This document shows positions 45,288 to 53,767 of a stretch of DNA of 64,000 bases, piece by piece. The notes under the pieces were generated by a model that was not told the origin of the DNA, did no database searches, and was given only the letters and a program-made list of their open reading frames with translations. Made by a program: the position numbers and the translations under genes. This stretch comes from UBA2705 sp963977105 (GTDB lineage Bacteria > Pseudomonadota > Alphaproteobacteria > Micavibrionales > Micavibrionaceae), in NCBI GenBank assembly GCA_963977105.1, contig CAXBNI010000002.1:62001-126000 (forward strand), written 5' to 3'. The stretch's first letter is position 1, and every line of letters starts with the position of its first letter.

Positions 45288-46193
45288 TTATAAAATTGGC
45301 GTATCGCGGCCAGACATTAGATTTAATGCCGTAATTTGTTCATCACGTACGGCTTTACGCTGATGATAACCTTGCGAACGGCGCGTTGATGATGAAACGC
45401 AGCCGACGCCGAATGAGCCGATGGCAAAACCTAGTACCATGCTAAACCACGCCGCCCCTGTCAGGCTATCATAATCATATTGTTGATAGGCGCTTTGATT
45501 TTTGATTTTGCTGTCATCAAAATAAGATTCCGTATTATTTTGATGCTTACGATAATAATCCCACTCGGTAACCGCTTTATTAAACGTCGCACGATACAAG
45601 GATAGATTATCACTTTCTGCGTCATATCCTTCAGACGCTTCAACGACATCTTGCAAGCTCAGCGGCGTGGCGTCATCATCAATAATATCTTTACGCAGCG
45701 TATAAAACTTATCATGTATGTCATAGACGATCGCGGGGGCGCTATACTCAACATTAGTGACAATGCTGAATTCATCGGCGAAACTAAAGTCACCCTTGCG
45801 TGCATTGGCCCGTAGATCTGACATACAGTGATCAATTCTTTCATATAAATTTTGCTGGGTATGGAGCGGCTGAATGTCACTCGTTTCAGAATCTCCACGT
45901 GAGAGCTCCAGCGTGCCATCCGGTTTCTGCGATATCAAGTAACGATAGCTATCCAAATTACAATCATCAGGAAAACGCAACAAAGCACCATCGCCATGGA
46001 TCGCTAAGTCTTCTTCAAGATGCGCGCTGAAATCCTGCGCAGAATCCAAGTGCACAAACCCGATAAGTAGCGCTGAAATTGAGCCCGAAATACCGCCATA
46101 AATGACGCTATGCGATACACTCTCACCAGTCATACCGCTAAATGCGTAATCAACGCCGCCTTTAAACTTTATCCATTTTGATTTTATGCTCAT
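45288..46193 (-). CDS. Two-pass membrane protein, paralogue family member 1
   Basis: 301 residues. Short N-terminus with W-K-GG-D (KSKWIKFKGGVDYAFSG), TM1 (about 30-48), a ~195-residue extracytoplasmic domain, TM2 (about 246-266) and a basic cytoplasmic tail (STRRSQGYHQRKAVR). The external domain contains RFPDDC (Cys78) then Cys123, 45 residues apart. The C-terminal SGRDTPIL is identical to that of member 2. AAAGGAA precedes the ATG. Last gene of a five-gene minus operon (11 bases after 46205). No known family recognised; positive-inside topology suggests both ends are cytoplasmic. Confidence 0.85.
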   Translation of the reverse strand: MSIKSKWIKFKGGVDYAFSGMTGESVSHSVIYGGISGSISALLIGFVHLDSAQDFSAHLEEDLAIHGDGALLRFPDDCNLDSYRYLISQKPDGTLELSRGDSETSDIQPLHTQQNLYERIDHCMSDLRANARKGDFSFADEFSIVTNVEYSAPAIVYDIHDKFYTLRKDIIDDDATPLSLQDVVEASEGYDAESDNLSLYRATFNKAVTEWDYYRKHQNNTESYFDDSKIKNQSAYQQYDYDSLTGAAWFSMVLGFAIGSFGVGCVSSSTRRSQGYHQRKAVRDEQITALNLMSGRDTPIL

Positions 46194-46204
46194 TGGCTAT
46201 TCCT

Positions 46205-47119
46205 TTATAGAATTGGCGTATCGCGGCCTGATAAGGCGTTAATGGCGCTTAAACGCTCTCTGCGCTTTGCGGCGCGCGTTTCGTATGCACTGCTGCGGCG
46301 CGTATCACCGCCTGCGATCATGAACAAAGCAAGCAACCCAACGCCGCCCACAGTTTTACCCCATGTCGCAAAGCTCATGCTGTGATATTCATATTGTGCG
46401 TATTGATCCGCATTTTTAATCTCGCCGCTAGCGTAATAAGGCTCTGTCTGGTTATCATTACGGCGGTATTCACCCCATGAGTTCGTAGCCTGTTTGAACG
46501 CAGCGCGGTAAAGCGCCTTATTGTCGTCATCTTCGACATAGCCCTCATTATTTTTGACCATCGTCTCCATCGTCATCGTTTCGCTATCACCCATATTAAG
46601 AATATCTTTATACAGCCATGTTTCTTCTTCCGTTAAATCATGGATCAATCCTGCTTCGGAATATTCAACGCCAGTGATATGGCGGAATTCATTGGAAAAT
46701 TCAAAATTATCATTCCGCGCCCATTTCGCCATCACATCCATGCATGCTGATATATTATTTGTTACTTTTTGCTGAGCAGAGGCATTCAAAACGTGAGAAA
46801 AGTCATAATTACCCTTACTGATTTCCATGCCGCCGCCAGGTTTTTTAGATAACAAATAATAATCATCATCAAGCCCGCAATCTTCTGGAAAGCGCATCAA
46901 TGTGCCATTTTCAAAAACTTGCATCTCTTGGTCAGCGCCTTCAGAAAAATCCTGTACGCCCTCATTTTTAAGTATGGCTGTCCCAAAACTTAGAATCGAA
47001 CCAAACACTGCCCCAAAAAGACCTGATAATATCAAATTACCCGCAGGGTTATACGCAAAACCGCTTGCCAGCTTATCAACGCCGCCAGAGAGTTTTATCC
47101 ATGCTGATTTCATACCCAT
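46205..47119 (-). CDS. Two-pass membrane protein, paralogue family member 2
   Basis: 304 residues from the ATG at 47119 (GAGGAG 8 bases upstream; the GTG at 47128 overlaps that site). Same plan as member 1: SAWIKLSGGVDKLASG, TM1 (about 27-50), MRFPEDC (Cys81) with Cys126 45 residues later, TM2 near residue 255-275, basic tail TRRSSAYETRAAKRRERL, then SGRDTPIL. Closest to member 1 (shared EFS..TGVEYS-like segment, Q-Y-[DE]-Y before TM2). Spacing 31 bases from member 3. Function unknown. Confidence 0.85.
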   Translation of the reverse strand: MGMKSAWIKLSGGVDKLASGFAYNPAGNLILSGLFGAVFGSILSFGTAILKNEGVQDFSEGADQEMQVFENGTLMRFPEDCGLDDDYYLLSKKPGGGMEISKGNYDFSHVLNASAQQKVTNNISACMDVMAKWARNDNFEFSNEFRHITGVEYSEAGLIHDLTEEETWLYKDILNMGDSETMTMETMVKNNEGYVEDDDNKALYRAAFKQATNSWGEYRRNDNQTEPYYASGEIKNADQYAQYEYHSMSFATWGKTVGGVGLLALFMIAGGDTRRSSAYETRAAKRRERLSAINALSGRDTPIL

Positions 47120-47159
47120 ATTCTTCACTCCTCAGTGTGTCTTATTGTTCCTGCATTAA

Positions 47160-48059
47160 TTACATTATAACGTCGCGGCCAACCGCGTTTAATTTCGACT
47201 TATATTTTTCGCGCCGCGCTGCACTAGCACTCGCCGCGCCTGAAATACAAAATCCAAGGCCGCCGCCCAAAACAAATCCACCCGCCGCGAAAGCCCCTAC
47301 AAACTTGCCATAATCTGGCCAGCTCCGCATTGTAATTTCGACTGTTGGTAAATTTTCCGTACGATGTTCAGCAAAGCCATTATCTACAACATCACGGCTG
47401 ATCCTCTGCCATGTATCAGAGAGTTTATCAGCGGATAAAAGCTTCATATCATCCATAAGTAAATATTTTTCAACCTCTTCCACTTCGTCTTCAAGGCTAT
47501 AAAAGCTCTCATAACCATAGACATGAAAATCATATTTAATCGCCGTTTTATTCTCTGTTATATTATGCATTTTAATCGGCCCAAAGACCTTACCTTGCGC
47601 GGTGAACTTAAGGCCCCAACCAAAATCAATCAGCTCTTCAGCATTTAATTCTGATGCATCATCTAAACATTCACCAATTTGCGCGACGCGGCGCTGCTGC
47701 GCTTCTTCATCTAACACTTCAAGCGTCGGCTCATCATCACGGCGCTCAACAATCACATATTCATCCGCTTCATTTTTTGCCGCATAATATGTATATCCAC
47801 CTAAATCAGGACATAATTTTTCTGGTAACTTTACGGAAGAGACCACATTAAACTCCGCGGCAGGGCTGTCTGTATATTTTCGCGGCTGCGTTCGTTCACT
47901 ACGTGAGCCACCTTCACCGATATAGATCACGCTTGACAAAAATGTACCGACAAACGTTGCCGTTACAACGGTCCCCCAAAACATACCATCGCCAAGCTTT
48001 TCTTTCAGCGCAGAAGCGCCCCAGCAGCTATGGATCCATAATTTTTTTAATGCATGCAT
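47160..48059 (-). CDS. Two-pass membrane protein, paralogue family member 3
   Basis: 299 residues, AAGGAA before the ATG. TM1 about 28-47, extracytoplasmic domain with KLPEKLC (Cys83) and Cys131, 48 residues apart, YTYYAAKNEADEYVIVERR strand pair after the first Cys, TM2 near 255-278, basic tail ending VGRDVIM that echoes the GRDTPIL tails of members 1 and 2. The most diverged of the five-gene operon. No enzyme motif visible. Confidence 0.8.
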   Translation of the reverse strand: MHALKKLWIHSCWGASALKEKLGDGMFWGTVVTATFVGTFLSSVIYIGEGGSRSERTQPRKYTDSPAAEFNVVSSVKLPEKLCPDLGGYTYYAAKNEADEYVIVERRDDEPTLEVLDEEAQQRRVAQIGECLDDASELNAEELIDFGWGLKFTAQGKVFGPIKMHNITENKTAIKYDFHVYGYESFYSLEDEVEEVEKYLLMDDMKLLSADKLSDTWQRISRDVVDNGFAEHRTENLPTVEITMRSWPDYGKFVGAFAAGGFVLGGGLGFCISGAASASAARREKYKSKLNAVGRDVIM

Positions 48060-48070
48060 GGTTTTGTTCC

Positions 48071-48943
48071 TTAAAAATCAAGTGGGTTAGCGTCTAAAGC
48101 ACGACGGCACGCATCACGATTCTTTTTGCGCTCACGCGCAGCGTTGTTTGGCGTCCCGCCAAAGCCCGCACCCAAGCCAAATACACATGATAAAGCGAGC
48201 GCACCATATATTGGCACCTCATAATAATATGGCGCATAATCATCTTCATACTCAAAAGTGCTGACATCCTTCGCATTAATATGGTCATAGACTTTACCAT
48301 CCGAAAAATCGTTAATAACATTTTGCCATTGCTGTCGCAGCAACTGTGCTGCTTTGCTCTCATCAAGCCCCATATTTTTAATAAAACCAGGCCAAGAGAT
48401 ATCATCCGTTTCGCTTGTGCTCGATACAACGCGAAAATTCTCATCTTTATCATCATCATGGAGATCAACAGCACGGAAAGGTTGCGAAATTTGATATGCT
48501 GTAGAAGCCCCAAAACCCTCAAGCACCGCAGCGTCATTCTGCGCTTCATCAATGCAGTCATTCAGGTCTTCCGCAAAACGTGCCATATCACGTTTACTTT
48601 GGGCCTTATAATGGCCGGCACCACGCGTATATAAAGTGTAGTTGCCATTTGGGCCTTTTTGTACAAAAGCATAATCAGCATCAATGTCACAAGAACTTGG
48701 GAATGACGCAATGAAATTCAGGCCAGACATATTGATCTCAGATAATTCTTGATGCTCTTCAACATAAGCTTTTTTCTCGCTCATCACTTCACTAACAAGC
48801 GCGCCTAATAGTCCCCCAACGATAACGCCTATGAAAGCGCCGAAAAAAGTGCCGCCCACCATAGCTGTTAAGTCCGTAAAGCGCGAGCGGAAATAATCCG
48901 CGCCGCCCGCTATGTTCAGCCATGCTTTTTTGATAAATTTCAT
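48071..48943 (-). CDS. Two-pass membrane protein, paralogue family member 4
   Basis: 290 residues with strong GGGAGGGGAG ribosome site. KKAWLNIAGGADYFRSRF at the N-terminus, Gly-rich TM1 (about 29-51), SFPSSC (Cys85) and Cys130 (45 apart), the YTLYTRG strand after NGN, VYDHINAKDVSTFEYE before TM2, then GFGGTPNNAARERKKNRD and a DANPLDF tail. It is the nearest relative of member 5: both have VYDH.NA.DV.TFEY and the same post-TM2 signature with P-N-[ND]-A-A-[KR]-E-R. Periplasmic sensing or scaffolding is possible but not shown. Confidence 0.85.
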   Translation of the reverse strand: MKFIKKAWLNIAGGADYFRSRFTDLTAMVGGTFFGAFIGVIVGGLLGALVSEVMSEKKAYVEEHQELSEINMSGLNFIASFPSSCDIDADYAFVQKGPNGNYTLYTRGAGHYKAQSKRDMARFAEDLNDCIDEAQNDAAVLEGFGASTAYQISQPFRAVDLHDDDKDENFRVVSSTSETDDISWPGFIKNMGLDESKAAQLLRQQWQNVINDFSDGKVYDHINAKDVSTFEYEDDYAPYYYEVPIYGALALSCVFGLGAGFGGTPNNAARERKKNRDACRRALDANPLDF

Positions 48944-48976
48944 TATTCTCCCCTCCCTTAAGGATATTCGCGCGAC

Positions 48977-49858
48977 TTAAAACTGCAAATCATCGTGGTT
49001 AAGCATTTGACGTTTCGTATCGCGGCGCGCGGCGCGCTCTTTTGCCGCATCATTTGGCTTGCCTGAAAATACTGACGCTCCTGCGCCAACCAAAGCACCA
49101 ACCATCATGAAGTGAAAAACAACGGAGATTGGGAAAGCTGGTTCTTCATATGCATATTCAAACGTCTTAACGTCGCTGGCATTGGCGTGATCGTAAACAT
49201 CACCATCCTCGAATGATTCGATTGCATCGGACCAGCTCGCATCTAAATCTTTGAAGGCCCGATCTTCTGAATCGGACAGGTTCGTCAATTCAGCCATATT
49301 GCCATCAAAACCATTGCCCTTCTCGCTTGACAGACGACGGAATGAATATGCACCATCGCGCAATGTATTATCTGAGCGTAATGGCTGCGAGACCGAGCGT
49401 GTAAAGTCTACATGGAAATGCGCTTGCTGCTCATCTAAGGCGCGTGTCGCCTCGATGCACGCTTGATAACGTTCAACAAAATTATCAAGCTGATCAGCTT
49501 CGACTGGCGCATAAAAACCGCTATTGCCTGCATAGAGGCTATAATCACCATTCGGAGCTTTCGCAGCAAAATACCATGAATCGCCTAGGCCGCATATTTT
49601 TGGAAAATTCACAACGCTGCCCACAGGCTTAAAATCTGCATTATCATTAATCCATTGCGCGCGCTCGCTCTCTATGGCATCCCAGTTATTTGCATTGTCC
49701 TGTTCATGATCAGCTAAGATCGCGCCAATTCCAGTCGAAACCGTGACCGCGATAACGGTGCGGGCAACCCATGCTGATGGCTTAGTTTGAATACGGCTAC
49801 GAAAAAAATCTGCCGTGCCGCAAATATTGTACCAAGACTTTTTTAGAAAATTAGACAT
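48977..49858 (-). CDS. Two-pass membrane protein, paralogue family member 5
   Basis: 293 residues; AAGGTG before the ATG at 49858. KKSWYNICGTADFFRSRI start, TM1 (about 29-49), NFPKIC (Cys89) and Cys134 (45 apart), YSLYAGN strand, VYDHANASDVKTFEY, TM2 (about 244-264), GKPNDAAKERAARR tail ending DDLQF. First gene of the five-gene operon. A TTGACA promoter overlapped by a CtrA-like box lies just upstream at 49956-49984. Function unknown. Confidence 0.85.
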   Translation of the reverse strand: MSNFLKKSWYNICGTADFFRSRIQTKPSAWVARTVIAVTVSTGIGAILADHEQDNANNWDAIESERAQWINDNADFKPVGSVVNFPKICGLGDSWYFAAKAPNGDYSLYAGNSGFYAPVEADQLDNFVERYQACIEATRALDEQQAHFHVDFTRSVSQPLRSDNTLRDGAYSFRRLSSEKGNGFDGNMAELTNLSDSEDRAFKDLDASWSDAIESFEDGDVYDHANASDVKTFEYAYEEPAFPISVVFHFMMVGALVGAGASVFSGKPNDAAKERAARRDTKRQMLNHDDLQF

Positions 49859-49955
49859 AGATCACACCTTAATTTTGTAGTTTGTTTTATTGTGCCGCCC
49901 CAGTTGAAGCAAAAGCTTGAATGTACAGCGCGGCTCAATTTATAAAATCTTGTCA

Positions 49956-49970
49956 TTAATAAATCATTAA
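49956..49970 (-). promoter_or_regulatory. CtrA-like box TTAA-N7-TTAA
   Basis: TTAATAAATCATTAA, followed on the plus strand by CC. It covers part of the spacer and the -10 of the operon promoter, a repressor-like or dual position. Matches the CtrA consensus of alphaproteobacteria; chance matches are possible. Confidence 0.4.
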
Positions 49971-49984
49971 CCGTATTATGTCAA
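49956..49984 (-). promoter_or_regulatory. Promoter of the five-gene membrane-family operon
   Basis: On the minus strand TTGACA (49984-49979), 17 bases, TATTAA (49961-49956), about 100 bases before the ATG at 49858. The -35 is a perfect consensus and part of a recurring TTGACATAA 9-mer. Confidence 0.55.
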
Positions 49985-49997
49985 TTTATATTTTCAT

Positions 49998-50028
49998 AAA
50001 AAAACCGCCCATAATTTCTTATGGACGG
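49998..50028 (-). terminator. Terminator after family member 6
   Basis: CCGTCCATAA and TTATGGGCGG arms (one G-U pair) then seven T on the minus strand, 37 bases after the stop at 50065; separates member 6 from the five-gene operon. Confidence 0.85.
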
Positions 50029-50064
50029 ATTTAAATATTATAGACCTTCGGAAGCGCTCTGATT

Positions 50065-50961
50065 TTAAGTCATTCTCAGGGCGTCTACTTTTTCTTGACG
50101 CTCTTGTCGTTTATCGCGGTAAGTCTGTGAATGACCTGCTACGCTCGTATAAGCAAGGCCAAAGCCAAAAGCGACCATCAATATTCCGCCAAGCATCGCG
50201 CCATCATTTGGCGTGCTATTATTGACTGTTTTAAGCTGCGCTGTTTTTTCTGCGATAGCATGATTATGTGGGTCAATATATGTTTTGATGTTTTGTGGTG
50301 AAAGCTTATCGTATACAGCTTCGTCCCACAGCACATTTAATAATTTCATGCTATTGGCAAAATCATTTTCATCATCTGCATAATCAGTTAAAGCCTTCGC
50401 ATCACCATTTGTGGCTGCAAACATAACTGTGCTGTGACCATACCCTGTATTCGTCACTAAAATTGGGTCAGATAATAATGCGTCGCCTGAAAAAATGAAT
50501 TGAGAGGCTAAGTTCAAATTTCCGCCCTCAGCTTGCTTTACGATGCGATCAAGGCAAGCATCAACCTTTGATGCCGCATCAAACTGTGCGCCAACTCTAA
50601 GCGCTTGTGCGCCGTTTTTTGTGGACTTATAAAAGCCGTAATCGCCATCAAACTTCGCAAGGTAATATTCGCCGCCGCCACAGGCATTTGGCAGCCGCAT
50701 CGCATAAGCCTGATTTGATAGAGCCTCTGTTGCATTCGCGCCTGATGTGACTGCGAAATCCTCGTCAAAATTATGTGCCCCATACATGCCCGCACCAACC
50801 GCAAACATACCACCCGCAACCAAGCTATAAAACCCCGTTGATCTGCGCAGTGAGTTTTCATGTGTTTCTTTACCGCGCCAAGGTACTAATGCGTCAAAAG
50901 CCTTATGGGCATAGCCAGCAGCCTTAATTTTTGCAATTTCTAATTTTTGAGAATTTCCCAT
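50065..50961 (-). CDS. Two-pass membrane protein, paralogue family member 6 (diverged)
   Basis: 298 residues from the ATG at 50961 (GTAGGG spacing 9). Longer charged N-terminus (about 40 residues), TM1 about 43-62, RLPNAC (Cys94) and Cys136 (42 apart), DYGFYKSTKNG strand, TM2 near 255-273, and a basic tail KRQERQEKVDALRMT. Same architecture as members 1-5 but its own terminator and a separate TTGACATAA element upstream at 51014-51022. Function unknown. Confidence 0.8.
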   Translation of the reverse strand: MGNSQKLEIAKIKAAGYAHKAFDALVPWRGKETHENSLRRSTGFYSLVAGGMFAVGAGMYGAHNFDEDFAVTSGANATEALSNQAYAMRLPNACGGGEYYLAKFDGDYGFYKSTKNGAQALRVGAQFDAASKVDACLDRIVKQAEGGNLNLASQFIFSGDALLSDPILVTNTGYGHSTVMFAATNGDAKALTDYADDENDFANSMKLLNVLWDEAVYDKLSPQNIKTYIDPHNHAIAEKTAQLKTVNNSTPNDGAMLGGILMVAFGFGLAYTSVAGHSQTYRDKRQERQEKVDALRMT

Positions 50962-51013
50962 TTCATTCATCCCTACTTTTATTATTTCGTACAGAGATAT
51001 ACCCAAAGCAAAA

Positions 51014-51022
51014 TTATGTCAA
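51014..51022 (-). promoter_or_regulatory. TTGACATAA promoter element for member 6
   Basis: Minus-strand TTGACATAA; a TATCTC-like -10 lies 17 bases after TTGACA. The 9-mer is shared with the promoters at 15536, 18791, 49984 and 54431. Confidence 0.4.
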
Positions 51023-51035
51023 TAGAAAACAAAAA

Positions 51036-51065
51036 GAAAAACGCGGAGAAAGCCCCGCGTTTTTC
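51036..51065. terminator. Terminator after amino-acid dehydrogenase gene
   Basis: GAAAAACGCGG and CCGCGTTTTTC pair perfectly; sits 19 bases past the stop at 51084 on the minus strand. Confidence 0.85.
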
Positions 51066-51083
51066 TTTAACCAATAGATCTAG

Positions 51084-52220
51084 TTACAAATTGGCCACTT
51101 TCTTTACAGCACCTGCGCCGAGAAATATTTCCTCCGCTAGCTGATCAGCCGCTGCGCCGACAGGCAAATTATGTTGCTGCGCGTAATCAAAAATCTTCAT
51201 TGTTACATTTTCAATCTCAGCAACATGATTTTTGAGGTTTTCTTCGTTAAGCTCATAAGGCAAAGGATTTTCTGTAAGCTGGAAAAATTCATAACCAACA
51301 CACATAACGCCGCCCGAGTTAATCACATAATCTGGCGCGTATAAAATGCCTTTATCATGTAACATTTGGTCGTGTTTTTTACGGTGTAGCTGATTATTCG
51401 CAGCGCCTGCAATGACTTTACATTTTAAACGCGCCAATGTCTCATCATTTACCGTTGCGCCCAAAGCGCATGGCGCATAAACGTCAACAGGTACATCATA
51501 AATATCATCAAGCCCAACCAGATGAACGTTTGAAAACTCAGCCTGCGCTTTATCAAGTACATCTTGGTTCACATCGCTTACAAACAAAGTTGCACCAGCC
51601 TCATCAAGGAAACGGCAAAGGTCGTAGCCCACAGAGCCTAGGCCTTGCACAGCGACTTTCAGCCCCTGTACATTCTCACGCTTTAATTTATATTTCACAG
51701 CGGCTGTCAGGCCGCAATACACACCGAAAGCCGTGTACGGTGATGGGTTACCACCAACCGGCGAAGCAACGCGTTGCTTCAGCACTGATAAAGGTAGCCC
51801 CGCAACAAATTTGGTGTTCTTAGAAATGGATTCCATGTTGTCTTCAGACGTGCCAACGTCTTCTGCTGTGATGTAGCTGCCACTCATATATTCTATGGCT
51901 TCGCCCATGGCTTCAAATAAATCTGTTGTTTTATCTCTACGTGGATTACCAATAATAACGGATTTACCGCCGCCCAAAGGTAGCCCTGCCAATGCTGATT
52001 TATACGTCATTCCACATGATAAACGAAGAACGTCATCGATGGCGTCTTGCTGCGTTTCATAGTGGTTCATCCGGCAACCGCCAAGTGATGGCCCCAAATT
52101 CGTGTTATGGACGGAGATTATCGCCTTTAGCCCTGCTGGCTCATGTTCGAAATAAACCACGCGCTCATGGTCGTGGTAATGTTCGTTTGATTTAACGTCT
52201 AATTCTTTTGCAACCAACAT
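51084..52220 (-). CDS. Glu/Leu/Phe/Val dehydrogenase (leucine dehydrogenase-like)
   Basis: 378 residues, AGGAGCC before the ATG. Reversible NAD-dependent oxidative deamination of a branched-chain or aromatic amino acid. Substrate-site motifs LGPSLGGCRM and LAGLPLGGGKSVII (catalytic Lys) are followed by the NAD Rossmann motif GLGSVG, then AGAANNQL and DYVINSGGV. Size and motifs fit leucine/valine dehydrogenase better than the larger glutamate enzymes; exact substrate is not determined. Confidence 0.93.
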   Translation of the reverse strand: MLVAKELDVKSNEHYHDHERVVYFEHEPAGLKAIISVHNTNLGPSLGGCRMNHYETQQDAIDDVLRLSCGMTYKSALAGLPLGGGKSVIIGNPRRDKTTDLFEAMGEAIEYMSGSYITAEDVGTSEDNMESISKNTKFVAGLPLSVLKQRVASPVGGNPSPYTAFGVYCGLTAAVKYKLKRENVQGLKVAVQGLGSVGYDLCRFLDEAGATLFVSDVNQDVLDKAQAEFSNVHLVGLDDIYDVPVDVYAPCALGATVNDETLARLKCKVIAGAANNQLHRKKHDQMLHDKGILYAPDYVINSGGVMCVGYEFFQLTENPLPYELNEENLKNHVAEIENVTMKIFDYAQQHNLPVGAAADQLAEEIFLGAGAVKKVANL

Positions 52221-52324
52221 ATCTTGGCTCCTTATCTAAAATATTTACGCAAGGCCATTCGCCGACCCAATCATCTTGCAACGTATATATATGATGTTGC
52301 GCCAATGAACAATCGTGCAGCGCA

Positions 52325-52360
52325 CAAAAAATAGCCGCTTCAGTTCAAAACTGAAGCGGC
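52325..52360 (-). terminator. Strong orphan terminator
   Basis: Perfect 12-bp arms GCCGCTTCAGTT / AACTGAAGCGGC with a 3-base loop, then TATTTTTT on the minus strand. It lies 240 bases beyond the stop of the tsaC gene (52604). Confidence 0.85.
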
Positions 52361-52603
52361 AAGTTCATGGGTACCAGAATGGAAACGTAAAAACTGTGTG
52401 AAACGAAATCTACGAAACGTCTACTTAAACTACGACTAAACTCTAAACTCTATTATTGCGACCAACCTAAACCTAAACTCTTATCTTAAAGCAGTAATTT
52501 CACTCACTGCCTGAAAAACCCTATAACTTAAATTTACATAAAATTTTACATAACTGCAAACATCTCGTGTAAAGCGTTGTATAGAAACAATAAATTGAGG
52601 TTG
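52361..52603 (-). other. Long untranslated stretch with GTTTAG repeats
   Basis: Between tsaC and the orphan terminator, the minus strand carries four GTTTAG repeats (plus-strand CTAAAC at 52436, 52443, 52467 and 52473) and no convincing ORF. It may be a long tsaC 3' UTR or a separate sRNA. Confidence 0.3.
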
Positions 52604-53587
52604 TTATTTTCTAGCGGCGCGGGTCAAACGGTCGTTAATCGCTACACCGAGTCCTGTATCAGGAATATTCATCACAGCGATGTTCTTGTACCCCGCATTA
52701 TCCAAACGGCGCAGATATGCGAAAAGATGACTTGCCGCCTGATATAAATCAGCGCCCTCGCTCAAGTTCAAGACCTGCCCATCAGGTAAATCTTTGGCAA
52801 AGCCGCCACCTTTCACGCCCATAAATTTTAATGAGCCAAAGCCGAGTAAAGCTTCATCGGGCGCAACATCAATCGCATTTAACCTTAAATTAGCATTAGG
52901 TGCGTAATGCTTTAAAAGCTGCCCCGGCGATGTTGGCGCTCCGGGGTTGCCGTAACCAATTTCAGGCGTAATGCCCTCAACCGCGGCGAGATCCTCCGCT
53001 GTCACTGTTCCAGGGCGCAAAATAATAGGCACAGCGCCGCTTAAATCTAATATTGTCGATTCTAAGCCGACATCACAATTGCCGCCCGATAAAATCATAT
53101 CGACTTTATCACCGAGCGACTCGGCAACATGTATCGGTGCGGTCGGGCTGATTGTCCCTGACGCATTCGCCGATGGCGCGGCAAGCGGCAGGTCACTGGC
53201 CTTTAATAATTGCTGCGCCACTGGGTGCGCAGGACAGCGTAGGCCTATTGTCGGCAACCCCGCACTGACAAGCTCAGAAATGCCGCAGCCCTGTTTTTTC
53301 TTTAAAATTAACGTCAACGGCCCCGGCCAGAAATGATCCGCATATTTTTGCGCCCGTATATCAAATTCAACATAGCGCATGGCCTGTTCGACTGAGGTCA
53401 CATGAACAATCAAAGGGTTAATTTGCGGGCGGCCTTTAGCTGCAAATATCCGCGCGACCGCCTGCCCATCAAGCGCATTCGCGGCGAGGCCATATACAGT
53501 TTCTGTTGGCATAGCGACAAGACCGCCCGCACGTAAAACGTCAGCAGCTTGTTTAATGCTTTTACTATTCGCAGTTTGAATACTCAT
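52604..53587 (-). CDS. tsaC: L-threonylcarbamoyladenylate synthase (Sua5 type)
   Basis: 327 residues. Makes threonylcarbamoyl-AMP for the tRNA t6A37 modification. The YrdC domain (about 10-200) shows VAMPTETVYGLAANA, KGRPQINPLIVHV, WPGPLTLIL, GLPTIGLRCPAHP and APSANASGTISPT. A C-terminal Sua5 domain (about 235-327) follows a SPGQLLKHYAP linker, so this is the long Sua5 form. No strong ribosome site at 53587. Confidence 0.94.
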   Translation of the reverse strand: MSIQTANSKSIKQAADVLRAGGLVAMPTETVYGLAANALDGQAVARIFAAKGRPQINPLIVHVTSVEQAMRYVEFDIRAQKYADHFWPGPLTLILKKKQGCGISELVSAGLPTIGLRCPAHPVAQQLLKASDLPLAAPSANASGTISPTAPIHVAESLGDKVDMILSGGNCDVGLESTILDLSGAVPIILRPGTVTAEDLAAVEGITPEIGYGNPGAPTSPGQLLKHYAPNANLRLNAIDVAPDEALLGFGSLKFMGVKGGGFAKDLPDGQVLNLSEGADLYQAASHLFAYLRRLDNAGYKNIAVMNIPDTGLGVAINDRLTRAARK

Positions 53588-53650
53588 AGCCGTAATAAAT
53601 GAAATTTATCACAAAAAAGCAAGCCTCTTATTTTGTAATTACATAATCGC

Positions 53651-53679
53651 TTGACATTTTTACATAACCGCGATAAAGG
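53651..53679 (+). promoter_or_regulatory. TTGACA promoter for the 53768 gene
   Basis: Perfect -35 TTGACA (53651-53656), 17 bases, TAAAGG (53674-53679). The -10 is weak. Confidence 0.4.
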
Positions 53680-53767
53680 TCTATGGAGTTATTGTAATAA
53701 AAAAGACTTGGCTGCTAATACACCAGCAAAGCAGACCATTATAAAATAAACAACAAGGATTTTTCAG

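Noticed and set aside
45288..50961. Prophage or mobile island origin for the six-paralogue cluster
   Set aside because: No integrase, transposase, attachment repeat or phage gene flanks it, and the neighbours are ordinary core genes.
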